From VFZP01 sp043755595 (GTDB taxonomy: Bacteria > Acidobacteriota > Terriglobia > Bryobacterales > Bryobacteraceae): DNA of 28,379 bases. The stretch covers positions 1-28,379 of the forward strand of contig JAYUSQ010000015.1 of NCBI GenBank assembly GCA_043755595.1. The letters run 5' to 3'. The position numbers and the translations under genes are program-made. Below the pieces are notes generated by a model. That model did no database searches. It saw only the letters and a list, made by a program, of their open reading frames with translations, and was not told the DNA's origin. Below, in pieces: positions 7,979 through 14,746 of the stretch; the first letter of the stretch is position 1, and every line of letters begins with the position of its first letter.

Positions 7979-10900
7979 ATGCCCTCTGCAGCCCCGATCC
8001 CGCCGCCGCTAGCCGAAGCGCTGGCCATGCGCAAGGTAATCCTGTTTGCAGGCGCGGGCATGTCCATGCCGCCGCTTCCCGGTTGGAGCGATTTACTCAA
8101 GGAGATGTTGGCGAAGGCCCTTGCCGACAAGGCCGCCGGCGTTATGAGGGACGAAGCGGCGATCAACGCAGACATCGCCGCCGGCAAGAACCTGGCGGCC
8201 GCCGAACTTCTCCGCCGAGGCATGGGAGAACGCGATTTCTGCGACTATCTCAAGATCCGCATCGGCCAGGCCCGAGGCGATGAGCGCCACCAGATCGCCG
8301 CCCGTCTGCCGTTCGCGGCCATTCTGACCACTAACTTCGATTCGCTCCTCGAAGACGCTTTTCCGCCTCTGCCTGCCCGCCCCGCCGTCATCCGGCAGAA
8401 CCAGCCCACTGAGTTGACCCGGGCGGCGAACAAAGGCGAGTTCTGCGTGATTCACGTCCACGGCGACGTAACGGATTCCAAGAGTATCGTGCTGGCCGCC
8501 GCCGACTATGCAGCCGTGAAGAAGGACCGGCAGATCGCCCACTGCATCCAGACGCTTTCGGCCACCCGCACGTTCCTGTTTGTAGGCTACGGCCTTGGGG
8601 ATGAAGATCTGTTGCTGTTTCTCGAAGAGGTATTTGGAAAAGCGCGCGGGAACACCCCCCCGCACTATGTGCTGGATCACGCCTGCAAAATCACGCAGGC
8701 CCGCCGCGATGAGTTCGACCGGAAATACGGCATCCGCTTTCTGGAAGATTCGTGCGCGGGCAAACATGCCGACATCCGCTCCTACCTGCTGGCCCTCGAG
8801 GCGACGTTACCTGTCCCCGAAGACGCCGCCCAGGATGCCATCAAGCTTTTCGAGGAGTGGGGCTGCACCGCGATCGAAAGGGTTGCCTCCGAGGGGCGCC
8901 TCCTGCTACGGGCCATTAAGCAGGACAAGTTCAACCGGGATGAACATCTCGCGCTCGGCTACGTACACCGCGCACCACAACAGGCGGATATCGAAGCGGT
9001 GGCCGCTCTTGGGGGCGCGGATGACCGTATCCTCGTCAGCCATTCCGCCGCCGGCGCGGGGTTAGGTAAGAAGGGCGTGAATGTCTTCACGCGCGATGAG
9101 TTCATCGATACTCTTATCTCATTCAGGACCTACCGGCCGAACATCGAGACGGCTTATCTAAAAGCAAAAGACAAGATCGACAACCATTACATCCCGCTGC
9201 GCGCGCGGCCCTATCAACAAAAGCAACCGCGAGATCTCGACGAAATCATAGACGAGTGGCTGGCCGATCAATCGGGCAAGCGACGCCACCTATCCATCCT
9301 GGGCGAGTTCGGCACGGGCAAAAGCTGGTTCTCGCGCCGCCTCAATTACCGCGCGGCGCACGCCAAGGGCCGCACGCCCATCCTGATTCAGCTTCGCCAA
9401 TGGGCGGAGCGATTCAATGTGCCGGGACTTATTACTTCGACCCTTGAGATCGAACACGGTCTCCGCGCGGCTCATGGAATCTATCCCGCTTTCGAACGCC
9501 TGAATCGCGAAGGCCGGCTGTTGCTGATCTTCGATGGCTTTGACGAAATGGTGCGCAACGCCAATAACTCGGGCGTCGCCACCGATAATTTCAATGCGTT
9601 GGCGGCGTTGGCGAAAGAGCCGAGGGCCAAGGTGCTGCTCACCTGCCGCACTGAGTATTTCGCCTCGGAGTCCCACGAAGAGAAAACCGTGATGGGCCGC
9701 CACGCCACGCCCACCAAGCCGCAGGAAGACTGGATCAAGGGCCGCGAGGGTTTCGAGTGCGTACACCTGGAGCTATTCACGGATGAGCAAGTGGGAACGG
9801 CGCTCAAAAAGCGCGGCCACCCCGGCTTGTTCGAGAAACTCAAGGGCCACAAATCGCTCTTCGAATTTGCCCACCGCGCGCAATTGCTGGACATGCTGGT
9901 GGATTCGCGGCAGCACTGGGAGGACCAAGACAACGTCACGCTAGCGGGGCTGTACGGCGGCTATACCGGGACGCTCCTCGAACTCCACCCTGGTGAGGTC
10001 TCTACCACCGATGACCGGCGCAATCTGCTGGAGGACGCCGCGTGGGATATGCAGACCACGCAACGCTTCGAAGTCAAATCCACCGATTTCGAAGAGATCG
10101 TGCGACGGCGCTTCAAACAGATCGATAGCGAGCAGATGGTGCTCCGCTTGAACGATCTGCAATCGCAGTCTTCGTATTTCCGGCGCGAAGGGGACCTGTT
10201 CAACTGGGCGCACCGGTCTTTTCTTGAGTACTTCGTGGCCGTTCGCCTGGCCCGGGAACTCCTCTCCGGAGTCGCGTCAGCCATCCCCATTACCGACGTG
10301 ATTGTCGAGTTCCTGCCTGATCTGATGGCGGCTTGGACGCCGAAGATAGAGGACGATGGCCAAGGGATGGTGAAGATCTCGGCCGGTCCGTTTGTGTACG
10401 GGAGTGAAGAAGCGAAAAACCTGCGGGTCGCGGTTCTGGATCATGATTTCTGGATCGACAAAAACCCGGTTACCAACACGGAGTTCTTAGGGTTTCTGAA
10501 GAAGCACGGGAAACGCGGGACGGAGGAATGGATTTACCCTGAGCCGTCAAAGATCGGCCCGAAAATGAACATCCAGCCTGGCTTTGAGACACACCCAGTA
10601 ACGGGCGTCACTTGGTACGGCGCCACGGCATATGCCGAAGCGGCAGGAAAGCGATTGCCCAGCGAACTGGAATGGGAGAAGTCCGCCCGCGGAATTGACG
10701 GACGGCCGTATCCCTGGCACGGGCCGTTCGATGCGAGCAAATGCAACGTCGAGACTTGGGGAGTTACAACTCCGGCCGGGTCACTCCCTGCGGGCGTTTC
10801 CCCGTATGGCGCGCTGGACATGGCGGGCAACGTGTGGGAGTGGATAGCCAGCGACAACGAGGCGTACAGAGGCGGCAAGGCACTCCGCGGGGGTTGGTGG

Positions 10901-10996
10901 GAGAAGCATGTTTCGAGCGCACGCTGCGCGTTCCAGTGCTTCCTTCACCCTGGCAGCGGGATCGGCGGCATCGGGTTCCGGTGCGCCAGGACGTGA
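7979..10996 (+). CDS. SIR2 - NACHT/STAND ATPase - FGE-sulfatase (C-type-lectin fold) protein; candidate DGR-diversified antiphage receptor
   Basis: A protein of 1005 residues with three recognisable parts. Residues ~10-275 are a SIR2 domain of the defence type: FAGAGMS (23-29), TTNFD (117-121), HVHGD (159-163) and GYGLGDEDL (203-211). The Asn119/His161 pair expected for NAD cleavage is present. Residues ~280-425 are an unassigned linker. Residues ~430-790 form a NACHT-like STAND ATPase with Walker A GEFGTGKS (442-449), Walker B LLLIFDGFDE (514-523) and sensor TCRTEY (555-560), then a helical arm. Residues ~797-1005 are an FGE-sulfatase-like domain (GVTWYGATAYAEAAGKRLPS, LDMAGNVWEW, ending IGFRCAR). 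In related STAND proteins the C-terminus senses a trigger, the ATPase oligomerises and SIR2 depletes NAD. I chose ATG 7979 over an upstream TTG (7931); no good ribosome site is visible at either. An Avd-like frame follows directly. Confidence 0.9.
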   Translation: MPSAAPIPPPLAEALAMRKVILFAGAGMSMPPLPGWSDLLKEMLAKALADKAAGVMRDEAAINADIAAGKNLAAAELLRRGMGERDFCDYLKIRIGQARGDERHQIAARLPFAAILTTNFDSLLEDAFPPLPARPAVIRQNQPTELTRAANKGEFCVIHVHGDVTDSKSIVLAAADYAAVKKDRQIAHCIQTLSATRTFLFVGYGLGDEDLLLFLEEVFGKARGNTPPHYVLDHACKITQARRDEFDRKYGIRFLEDSCAGKHADIRSYLLALEATLPVPEDAAQDAIKLFEEWGCTAIERVASEGRLLLRAIKQDKFNRDEHLALGYVHRAPQQADIEAVAALGGADDRILVSHSAAGAGLGKKGVNVFTRDEFIDTLISFRTYRPNIETAYLKAKDKIDNHYIPLRARPYQQKQPRDLDEIIDEWLADQSGKRRHLSILGEFGTGKSWFSRRLNYRAAHAKGRTPILIQLRQWAERFNVPGLITSTLEIEHGLRAAHGIYPAFERLNREGRLLLIFDGFDEMVRNANNSGVATDNFNALAALAKEPRAKVLLTCRTEYFASESHEEKTVMGRHATPTKPQEDWIKGREGFECVHLELFTDEQVGTALKKRGHPGLFEKLKGHKSLFEFAHRAQLLDMLVDSRQHWEDQDNVTLAGLYGGYTGTLLELHPGEVSTTDDRRNLLEDAAWDMQTTQRFEVKSTDFEEIVRRRFKQIDSEQMVLRLNDLQSQSSYFRREGDLFNWAHRSFLEYFVAVRLARELLSGVASAIPITDVIVEFLPDLMAAWTPKIEDDGQGMVKISAGPFVYGSEEAKNLRVAVLDHDFWIDKNPVTNTEFLGFLKKHGKRGTEEWIYPEPSKIGPKMNIQPGFETHPVTGVTWYGATAYAEAAGKRLPSELEWEKSARGIDGRPYPWHGPFDASKCNVETWGVTTPAGSLPAGVSPYGALDMAGNVWEWIASDNEAYRGGKALRGGWWEKHVSSARCAFQCFLHPGSGIGGIGFRCART
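10883..10990 (+). other. Probable DGR variable region (VR) at the 3' end of the FGE-like domain
   Basis: This is the last ~36 codons of the SIR2-NACHT-FGE gene, from LRGGWW to IGFRCAR. Diversified FGE-type DGR targets end in RGGSWNNN...R-A-x-R-NNN-P-x-NRNNNIGFR, where Asn codons (AAC) in the template become any NNC codon. Here the scaffold RGG-W, R, A, P and IGFR is kept. Positions where the template would have Asn hold Ser, Cys, Phe, Cys, Phe, His, Gly, Ser, Ile, Gly, Gly, encoded AGC, TGC, TTC, TGC, TTC, CAC, GGC, AGC, ATC, GGC, GGC, all of the form NNC. The end (ATCGGGTTCCGGTGCGCC) is GC-rich, as an initiation-of-mutagenic-homing site would be. No template repeat is in the window, so this is an inference from codon pattern and neighbourhood. 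Confidence 0.6.
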
Positions 10997-11505
10997 TTTT
11001 ACTCTCTGCTTTTTTACCCTCTTTCCCTCTGCACTCTGTTTCATCAGGCAGAGTTGCGGGAACAAGTGCGAAGCCCCGAAAAAAATCCGAGGCCACCCGA
11101 GCTATCCTGAAGGCCCCATGGCCGACTCCTGAAAACATCCTCACCCGCACCGACGATTTCATCAAATGGTTCCTGCCCAAGGTGGAGCAGATGCCGCGCA
11201 ACTTCAAGTTCCTCTTTGGCGACCGACTCATTCAGATGATGCTCGACTTCCTGGAGCGCCTACACGAAGCCTACTACTCGCGCAAGAAAGTCAGCCCGCT
11301 CACCGCTGCCAATTTACAGATTGAAAAACTTCGCCATCTGCTGAAGATCTGCGTGGACATGAATTGGTTGGCGCTGGCGCAATACGAATTCGATTTGAAG
11401 CTTGGTCAGATCCTTTTTGGCCAGGAGCGGCGAGGCGCCGAGAGCAATCCGGGCGAGAACGGCGAGGACGGTCTGGCGTGGTTTCAAATATGCTTTTCAG
11501 TGTAG
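10993..11505 (+). CDS. avd: Avd-like DGR accessory protein (four-helix bundle), start obscured and 3' end replaced
   Basis: From about 11130 to 11392 the frame encodes ILTRTDDFIKWFLPKVEQMP, then RNFKFLFGDRLIQMMLDFLE, RLHEAYYSRKK, LTAANLQIEKLRHLLKICVD and LALAQYEF. This is the characteristic Avd pattern (LPKVEKFPR..F.LGDRL, ..LDxLExLxxAYY.., AN..LE.LR.L). Avd is a pentameric four-helix protein that binds the DGR reverse transcriptase and template RNA and is required for mutagenic retrohoming. The in-frame start is unclear: a GTG at 10993 overlaps the target gene's TGA, but residues 1-45 look non-coding. ATG 11118, with GAAGG upstream, would give MADS but hits TGA at once, suggesting a 2-bp loss at a CT run. 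After QYEF the frame reads into the 128-bp repeat, so the native C-terminus is gone. It is probably non-functional or a recent pseudogene. Confidence 0.7.
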   Translation: MILLSAFLPSFPLHSVSSGRVAGTSAKPRKKSEATRAILKAPWPTPENILTRTDDFIKWFLPKVEQMPRNFKFLFGDRLIQMMLDFLERLHEAYYSRKKVSPLTAANLQIEKLRHLLKICVDMNWLALAQYEFDLKLGQILFGQERRGAESNPGENGEDGLAWFQICFSV

Positions 11506-11517
11506 GCTTTTGCGCGG
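11390..11517. repeat. 128-bp imperfect direct repeat, copy 2 (relic of a secreted CPD-protein leader)
   Basis: This is the second copy of 7333-7460, in the same orientation. Read on the minus strand it gives TVLAVLARIALGASPLLAKK and DLTKLQIEF, matching TVLAVFAMLALATSPLLAEK and DLTKLQIDV of the intact gene. The start codon is destroyed (ATG became ATT) and a base is missing just after it. Many differences are conservative, so this looks like the stump of a paralogous gene, not a fresh copy. It is fused to the 3' end of the Avd-like frame. Confidence 0.8.
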
Positions 11518-11569
11518 CTGCGGAGCCGCCAGGGATAACGCCCGTCGGCTGGTCGGAGCGGAATGAGGG

Positions 11570-11923
11570 CTATTGTCGGCGCGCTGGCTTGGCGGCTGCG
11601 GGATTCAGGGCGCGATTGACATGGCCGGGATCGCGGGCGATGACTGTTAGGTAGGCTCGTGTGGGCTGGTCCGGTTCCGCCCGGCCCTGCTCCCAATCCC
11701 GCAAAGTTCCGAGGGGAATGTGAAAGCGGGCGGCGAATTCCTCTTGCGACAGTTCCAGGGCCCGGCGGATGATTTTCGCCTGGGGGGTTCGCTTCATCCG
11801 CTTGAGGTCGGCGGCGGTGAGCGGCTGGGCGTCGCGATCGTCTTGTGCCGCTCGTTCAACGGCTTCAGGAGTCATCGGCCGGGGAGGCCTAGCTGTTCTG
11901 GCGGAAATAGTCGTCTTGCTCAT
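11570..11923 (-). CDS. XRE-type helix-turn-helix antitoxin/regulator partnered with a BrnT-like toxin
   Basis: A protein of 117 residues from ATG 11923; an upstream in-frame start at 11983 would add 20 unlikely residues. The N-terminal half is polar and Pro/Arg-rich, as expected for a toxin-binding tail (TPEAVERAAQDDRDAQPLTA). The C-terminal half is a YiaG/XRE-like helix-turn-helix: AKIIRRALELSQEEFAARFH then IPLGTLRDWEQGRAEPD. Its start overlaps the end of the BrnT-like frame by about 35 bp, as in co-translated toxin-antitoxin pairs. It replaces the usual BrnA ribbon-helix-helix partner. The protein appears intact although its toxin gene is frameshifted. Confidence 0.8.
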   Translation of the reverse strand: MSKTTISARTARPPRPMTPEAVERAAQDDRDAQPLTAADLKRMKRTPQAKIIRRALELSQEEFAARFHIPLGTLRDWEQGRAEPDQPTRAYLTVIARDPGHVNRALNPAAAKPARRQ

Positions 11924-12178
11924 GTTGTGTGGCTCGGCGGGCTGAAATGATTCGAATGCGCTCCTTGCGCTCGGTGTACACAATAAACAACAAAAGGTGG
12001 CCAGTTGCCATTCCGACGATCACCAAACGCTTCTCGCCGTAGTCTGATCTATCATCCAGACGCTCGACGGCAAACGGGTCCCTGAATACGGTCGCCGCCA
12101 ATTCGAAGCTCACCCCATGAGCCTAGCCTGTAAATTGGCCCTGGCTTTATCGCGATGCCATTCAAATTCCAATTTCAT
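11889..12178 (-). pseudogene. brnT: BrnT-family toxin, frameshifted by a 5-bp tandem duplication
   Basis: From ATG 12178 the frame reads MKLEFEWHRDKARANLQA, a normal BrnT start, then runs into a stop after MG. The remainder (SFELAATVFRDPFAV, YGEKRLVIVG, LLLFIVYTERKERIRIISAR, RATQHEQDDYF) continues in another frame to 11889. The junction contains AGCCTAGCCT (12120-12129, plus strand), a tandem 5-bp repeat. Removing one unit restores NLQAHGVSFELAATVF, exactly the BrnT pattern. BrnT is a RelE-fold ribonuclease toxin. The break should silence it unless translation reinitiates at the GTG at 12113, which would lack the first ~22 residues. Confidence 0.8.
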
Positions 12179-12182
12179 GATA

Positions 12183-12284
12183 CTACGGGATACCAGTAGG
12201 CCGGTCAACCCACGGCAATCGCCACGGCGATCGGCGTTTCTCGTGGAGCCTGCGCGCTATCGCTTCAATGTCCGCCGCTTTCAT
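12183..12284 (-). CDS. Possible small protein upstream of brnT
   Basis: A 33-codon frame from ATG 12284 to TAG 12183 reads MKAADIEAIARRLHEKRRSP then WRLPWVDRPTGIP. It lies 4 bp upstream of the brnT ATG on the same strand. The amphipathic helix (ADIEAIARRLHEK) followed by a Trp-rich basic stretch looks coding, but there is no clear Shine-Dalgarno site and I do not recognise a family. It could instead be the truncated 5' end of a longer gene. Confidence 0.3.
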   Translation of the reverse strand: MKAADIEAIARRLHEKRRSPWRLPWVDRPTGIP

Positions 12285-12303
12285 GGAATATTTACTTTAC
12301 TAC

Positions 12304-13230
12304 TTACGCAAGGAACGTGCGCCAAGCTGCCACGGTAAGTGCGTGAGTAACCATTGATGCGCGGACGGCGCGCGCTTCCAGGTACGCACTCCCGTAGAAG
12401 ACGCCGCAGACCGAGGCGAGGATTGCGAACTTCCAGTTGGGAAAGGGCGAGAACCAGAGATGTGTGATTCCGAATGCGACGCTGGAGATTGCGAGGGCGG
12501 CGATGGGCGGCATCAGCGCGCGGAGGCGATGGAGAATCAACCCGCGGAAGAGACACTCTTCGGCTAAAGCTACTACGAAGAAGATGGCAAGGAAAGTTAC
12601 TGGGGCGCGCCAGTAGTAATCGGGGGCGAGGCGGAATTCGCGGAAGTGGAGCAGCCAGGCGAGCCCCATCGCCACCGGGACTAAGTAGGCGAAGTAACGC
12701 AGTCCGATACGCCAGTCAGCGGCGGTGGGGAGCCAGCCGAAGCCGAACTCCGCGTGCGACCGGTAGCGCAGCAGGCACGTTACGGCGAGGCGGAAACACA
12801 TGAGTTGCGCCAGGGCTCCGGTTTGTACTTTCGCGAAAGGCTCCAGGTAGACCCGATCGGGAAGAATCTTGCTGATGTAGAGTGCGGCGAAGAGCGCGAG
12901 GAATGCCGCGTCGGCCACGAGAGTGGCCGGTGCGTAGCGCATCCACGCGACCGCGACGCCCGTGGCAGCGGCTAACAAAAGCAACGCCTGCCAATGAAAA
13001 ACGCCCGTCGGAATCGAGTAGATCAGGTATGAAACCAGCGCGCTAGCCCACAGCACCGGCGCGGACATGGCCAGCGTGTTCATGCCGGCGTACAGTGAGA
13101 TCTCAATCAGAAACGCGGCGGCCACCGGCACAGCGATGCGACCCGGTATATTGAGTTGGTGAGAGTATAAGTACGCAGCGATGCCGCCCAAAATCCAGAT
13201 CGCGACGACAGCCACACGGTATTGCCGCAT
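12304..13230 (-). CDS. CPBP (CAAX/Abi-type) intramembrane metalloprotease
   Basis: A protein of 308 residues with about eight hydrophobic segments. The C-terminal CPBP domain has the catalytic signature EECLFRG (EExxxR), the second motif FGITHLWF (FxxxH) and a third His in MVTHALTVAAW. Members cleave substrates within the membrane, and bacterial examples serve in bacteriocin immunity, peptide maturation or stress responses. The substrate here is unknown. The start at ATG 13230 (MRQYRVAVVAIWILGGIAAY) gives a sensible first helix; upstream in-frame codons lie inside the neighbouring gene. Its 5' end overlaps the divergent secreted-protein gene by up to 50 bp. Confidence 0.85.
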   Translation of the reverse strand: MRQYRVAVVAIWILGGIAAYLYSHQLNIPGRIAVPVAAAFLIEISLYAGMNTLAMSAPVLWASALVSYLIYSIPTGVFHWQALLLLAAATGVAVAWMRYAPATLVADAAFLALFAALYISKILPDRVYLEPFAKVQTGALAQLMCFRLAVTCLLRYRSHAEFGFGWLPTAADWRIGLRYFAYLVPVAMGLAWLLHFREFRLAPDYYWRAPVTFLAIFFVVALAEECLFRGLILHRLRALMPPIAALAISSVAFGITHLWFSPFPNWKFAILASVCGVFYGSAYLEARAVRASMVTHALTVAAWRTFLA

Positions 13231-13948
13231 TCTTCTTAGCGTAGCGTTCCTGGCCTGGGCGTCGCTAGCGCCAACGCTTAAAGCCCAGCCCGCCGACATC
13301 GCCAAGCGCGTGGCGCAGCGCGAGAGTGAAGCGATGGAAGCGCGCGGGCAATACATGTATCGGCAAAGCGTCGTGATTGAAGAAGTAGCGTCGAAGGGCG
13401 GGCGCGCCGGTGTGTATCGCGAAACGCGCGAGGTGATTTTTTCGCCGTCGGGCGAGCGCACCGAGCAGATGGTGGGCAAGCCGGTCGATAACCTAGCGCG
13501 GCTGAAACTGACTGAAGAGGACTTCGCCGATATCCGCAATATTCAGGCGTTCCTGTTTACGGTGGATCAGTTGTGGCTCTACGAAACCAAACCGCGCGGC
13601 GAGGAGACCGCCGATGGCGTCGATTGCTGGTTGTTGCAGGTGCGGCCGCGGCAGGTGCATCCGGGGCAGCGTCTGTTCGACGGGATGTTCTGGGTGGACA
13701 AACGCGACTACTCAGTGGTGAAGAGCGAGGGCGTGGCCGTGCCGCAGATTCTGAATCGCAAGGAAGAGAATTTGTTTCCGCGGTTCACAACGTTTCGCGA
13801 GAAGATTGGCGAACATTGGTTTCCAATTCACACTCACTCAAACGACGAACTCCAGTTTTCAAGCGGGCCCATCCGGCAGAAGATGACCATCCGGTATGAG
13901 CAATATCGGCGGTTCGGCGCCGAGTCCACGATCACATTCGGCAAATAG
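13181..13948 (+). CDS. Exported protein of unknown function
   Basis: A protein of 255 residues. The N-terminus has basic residues then a hydrophobic core and Ala-rich cleavage site (ILLSVAFLAWASLAPTLKAQ), so it is exported. The mature part resembles acidobacterial proteins with an outer-membrane lipoprotein-sorting-like (LolA-like) beta fold: long amphipathic strands such as YMYRQSVVIEEV, LWLYETKPRGEE, FDGMFWVDKRDYSVVKSEGV and HWFPIHTHSNDEL. The function is not known. It starts inside the 5' end of the divergent CPBP gene. The next gene on the same strand begins 19 bp after its stop, so they may be co-transcribed. Confidence 0.75.
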   Translation: MPPKIQIATTATRYCRILLSVAFLAWASLAPTLKAQPADIAKRVAQRESEAMEARGQYMYRQSVVIEEVASKGGRAGVYRETREVIFSPSGERTEQMVGKPVDNLARLKLTEEDFADIRNIQAFLFTVDQLWLYETKPRGEETADGVDCWLLQVRPRQVHPGQRLFDGMFWVDKRDYSVVKSEGVAVPQILNRKEENLFPRFTTFREKIGEHWFPIHTHSNDELQFSSGPIRQKMTIRYEQYRRFGAESTITFGK

Positions 13949-13967
13949 CTGACGAGGGCAAACCTTC

Positions 13968-14660
13968 ATGGCAATTCTAGTAGGAATCGACGGCACTGGC
14001 GGCGGCCATTTTCGCACCGATGCGAGGGAGAAGCGTTATGACGCGGATTTCGCCAACAGCTTTGTGAGGCGGCTTTGTCCGGAGAGCCGGATCGATGGTA
14101 AATACTTCCGCGGTCCGGTGTCGCTGGGCGGCGGGTTGGTGGATGCCGTGGACCGGGGATTTGAATTCATCAAGGCGAGGAAGGCGGCCAAACCAAATTC
14201 GCCGGTTCTGCTCACTGGCTACAGCCGAGGGGCCGCTGGAGTGGTGGCTATCGCGAAGAAGCTCAAAGGTGCGTCGATCGATGTACGCGCGCTCTTGCTT
14301 TTCGATTGCGTCGACCGGCACCTGTTCATCGACGCGGAGATCATTCCGAATAATGTCGGCTATGTGATGCACGTGGTTCGCGATCCGAGATCGAAATCGC
14401 GCGGGAGCTTTGGTAACGATGGGCTCCAGTACACAACCCCAACCATTTACCCGGCGCCTCGACCGTTCCTGTGTACACATGGCGGGATGGGCGGCACGCC
14501 CTGGCAGCCTGAACCGAAGCAGCCGGTCACCGACCTAATCAAAGAGAGCTTTCCGTATGGGCAGACTACTATCTCGTTTGCCGAGGACGCGCGGGTGTCG
14601 CAGCTGGTTTGGAATTTCGTGCAGCCGTTCTGTTCCACTCATGGATTTATCGGCGGCTGA
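13968..14660 (+). CDS. DUF2235/Tle1-like alpha/beta hydrolase
   Basis: A protein of 230 residues beginning LVGIDGTGGG, like the IFxDGTxN start of DUF2235 proteins. A nucleophile elbow GYSRGAAG (GxSxG, near residue 84) is followed by LLLFDCVDRH, which can supply the Asp, and by a later CTHGGMGGTP that can supply the His, giving a complete Ser-Asp-His set. DUF2235 proteins include the Tle1 phospholipase effectors of type VI secretion, but this one is much shorter and has no VgrG, Hcp, PAAR or immunity gene nearby. A cytoplasmic esterase or lipase is as likely. GAGGG sits before the ATG. A strong terminator follows the stop. Confidence 0.7.
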   Translation: MAILVGIDGTGGGHFRTDAREKRYDADFANSFVRRLCPESRIDGKYFRGPVSLGGGLVDAVDRGFEFIKARKAAKPNSPVLLTGYSRGAAGVVAIAKKLKGASIDVRALLLFDCVDRHLFIDAEIIPNNVGYVMHVVRDPRSKSRGSFGNDGLQYTTPTIYPAPRPFLCTHGGMGGTPWQPEPKQPVTDLIKESFPYGQTTISFAEDARVSQLVWNFVQPFCSTHGFIGG

Positions 14661-14668
14661 CCGCAAAA

Positions 14669-14699
14669 AAAAGATCCGGGCGGGTGGCCCGGATCTTTT
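14669..14699. terminator. Bidirectional intrinsic terminator
   Basis: AAAAGATCCGGGC (14669-14681), loop GGGTG, GCCCGGATCTTTT (14687-14699) forms a perfect 13-bp hairpin. It is flanked by an A-run (14665-14672) on the left and T-run on the right, so it can terminate the plus-strand hydrolase gene and the minus-strand TonB receptor gene that converge on it. Confidence 0.9.
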
Positions 14700-14746
14700 A
14701 ACCCGACCGCATGCTTGCGCATGGCGGCTCAGTACGGTGAAACGGT

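Noticed and set aside
13968..14660. Type VI secretion effector assignment for the Tle1-like hydrolase
   Set aside because: Only the fold signature supports it. The protein is short and no VgrG, Hcp, PAAR, adaptor or immunity gene is near.
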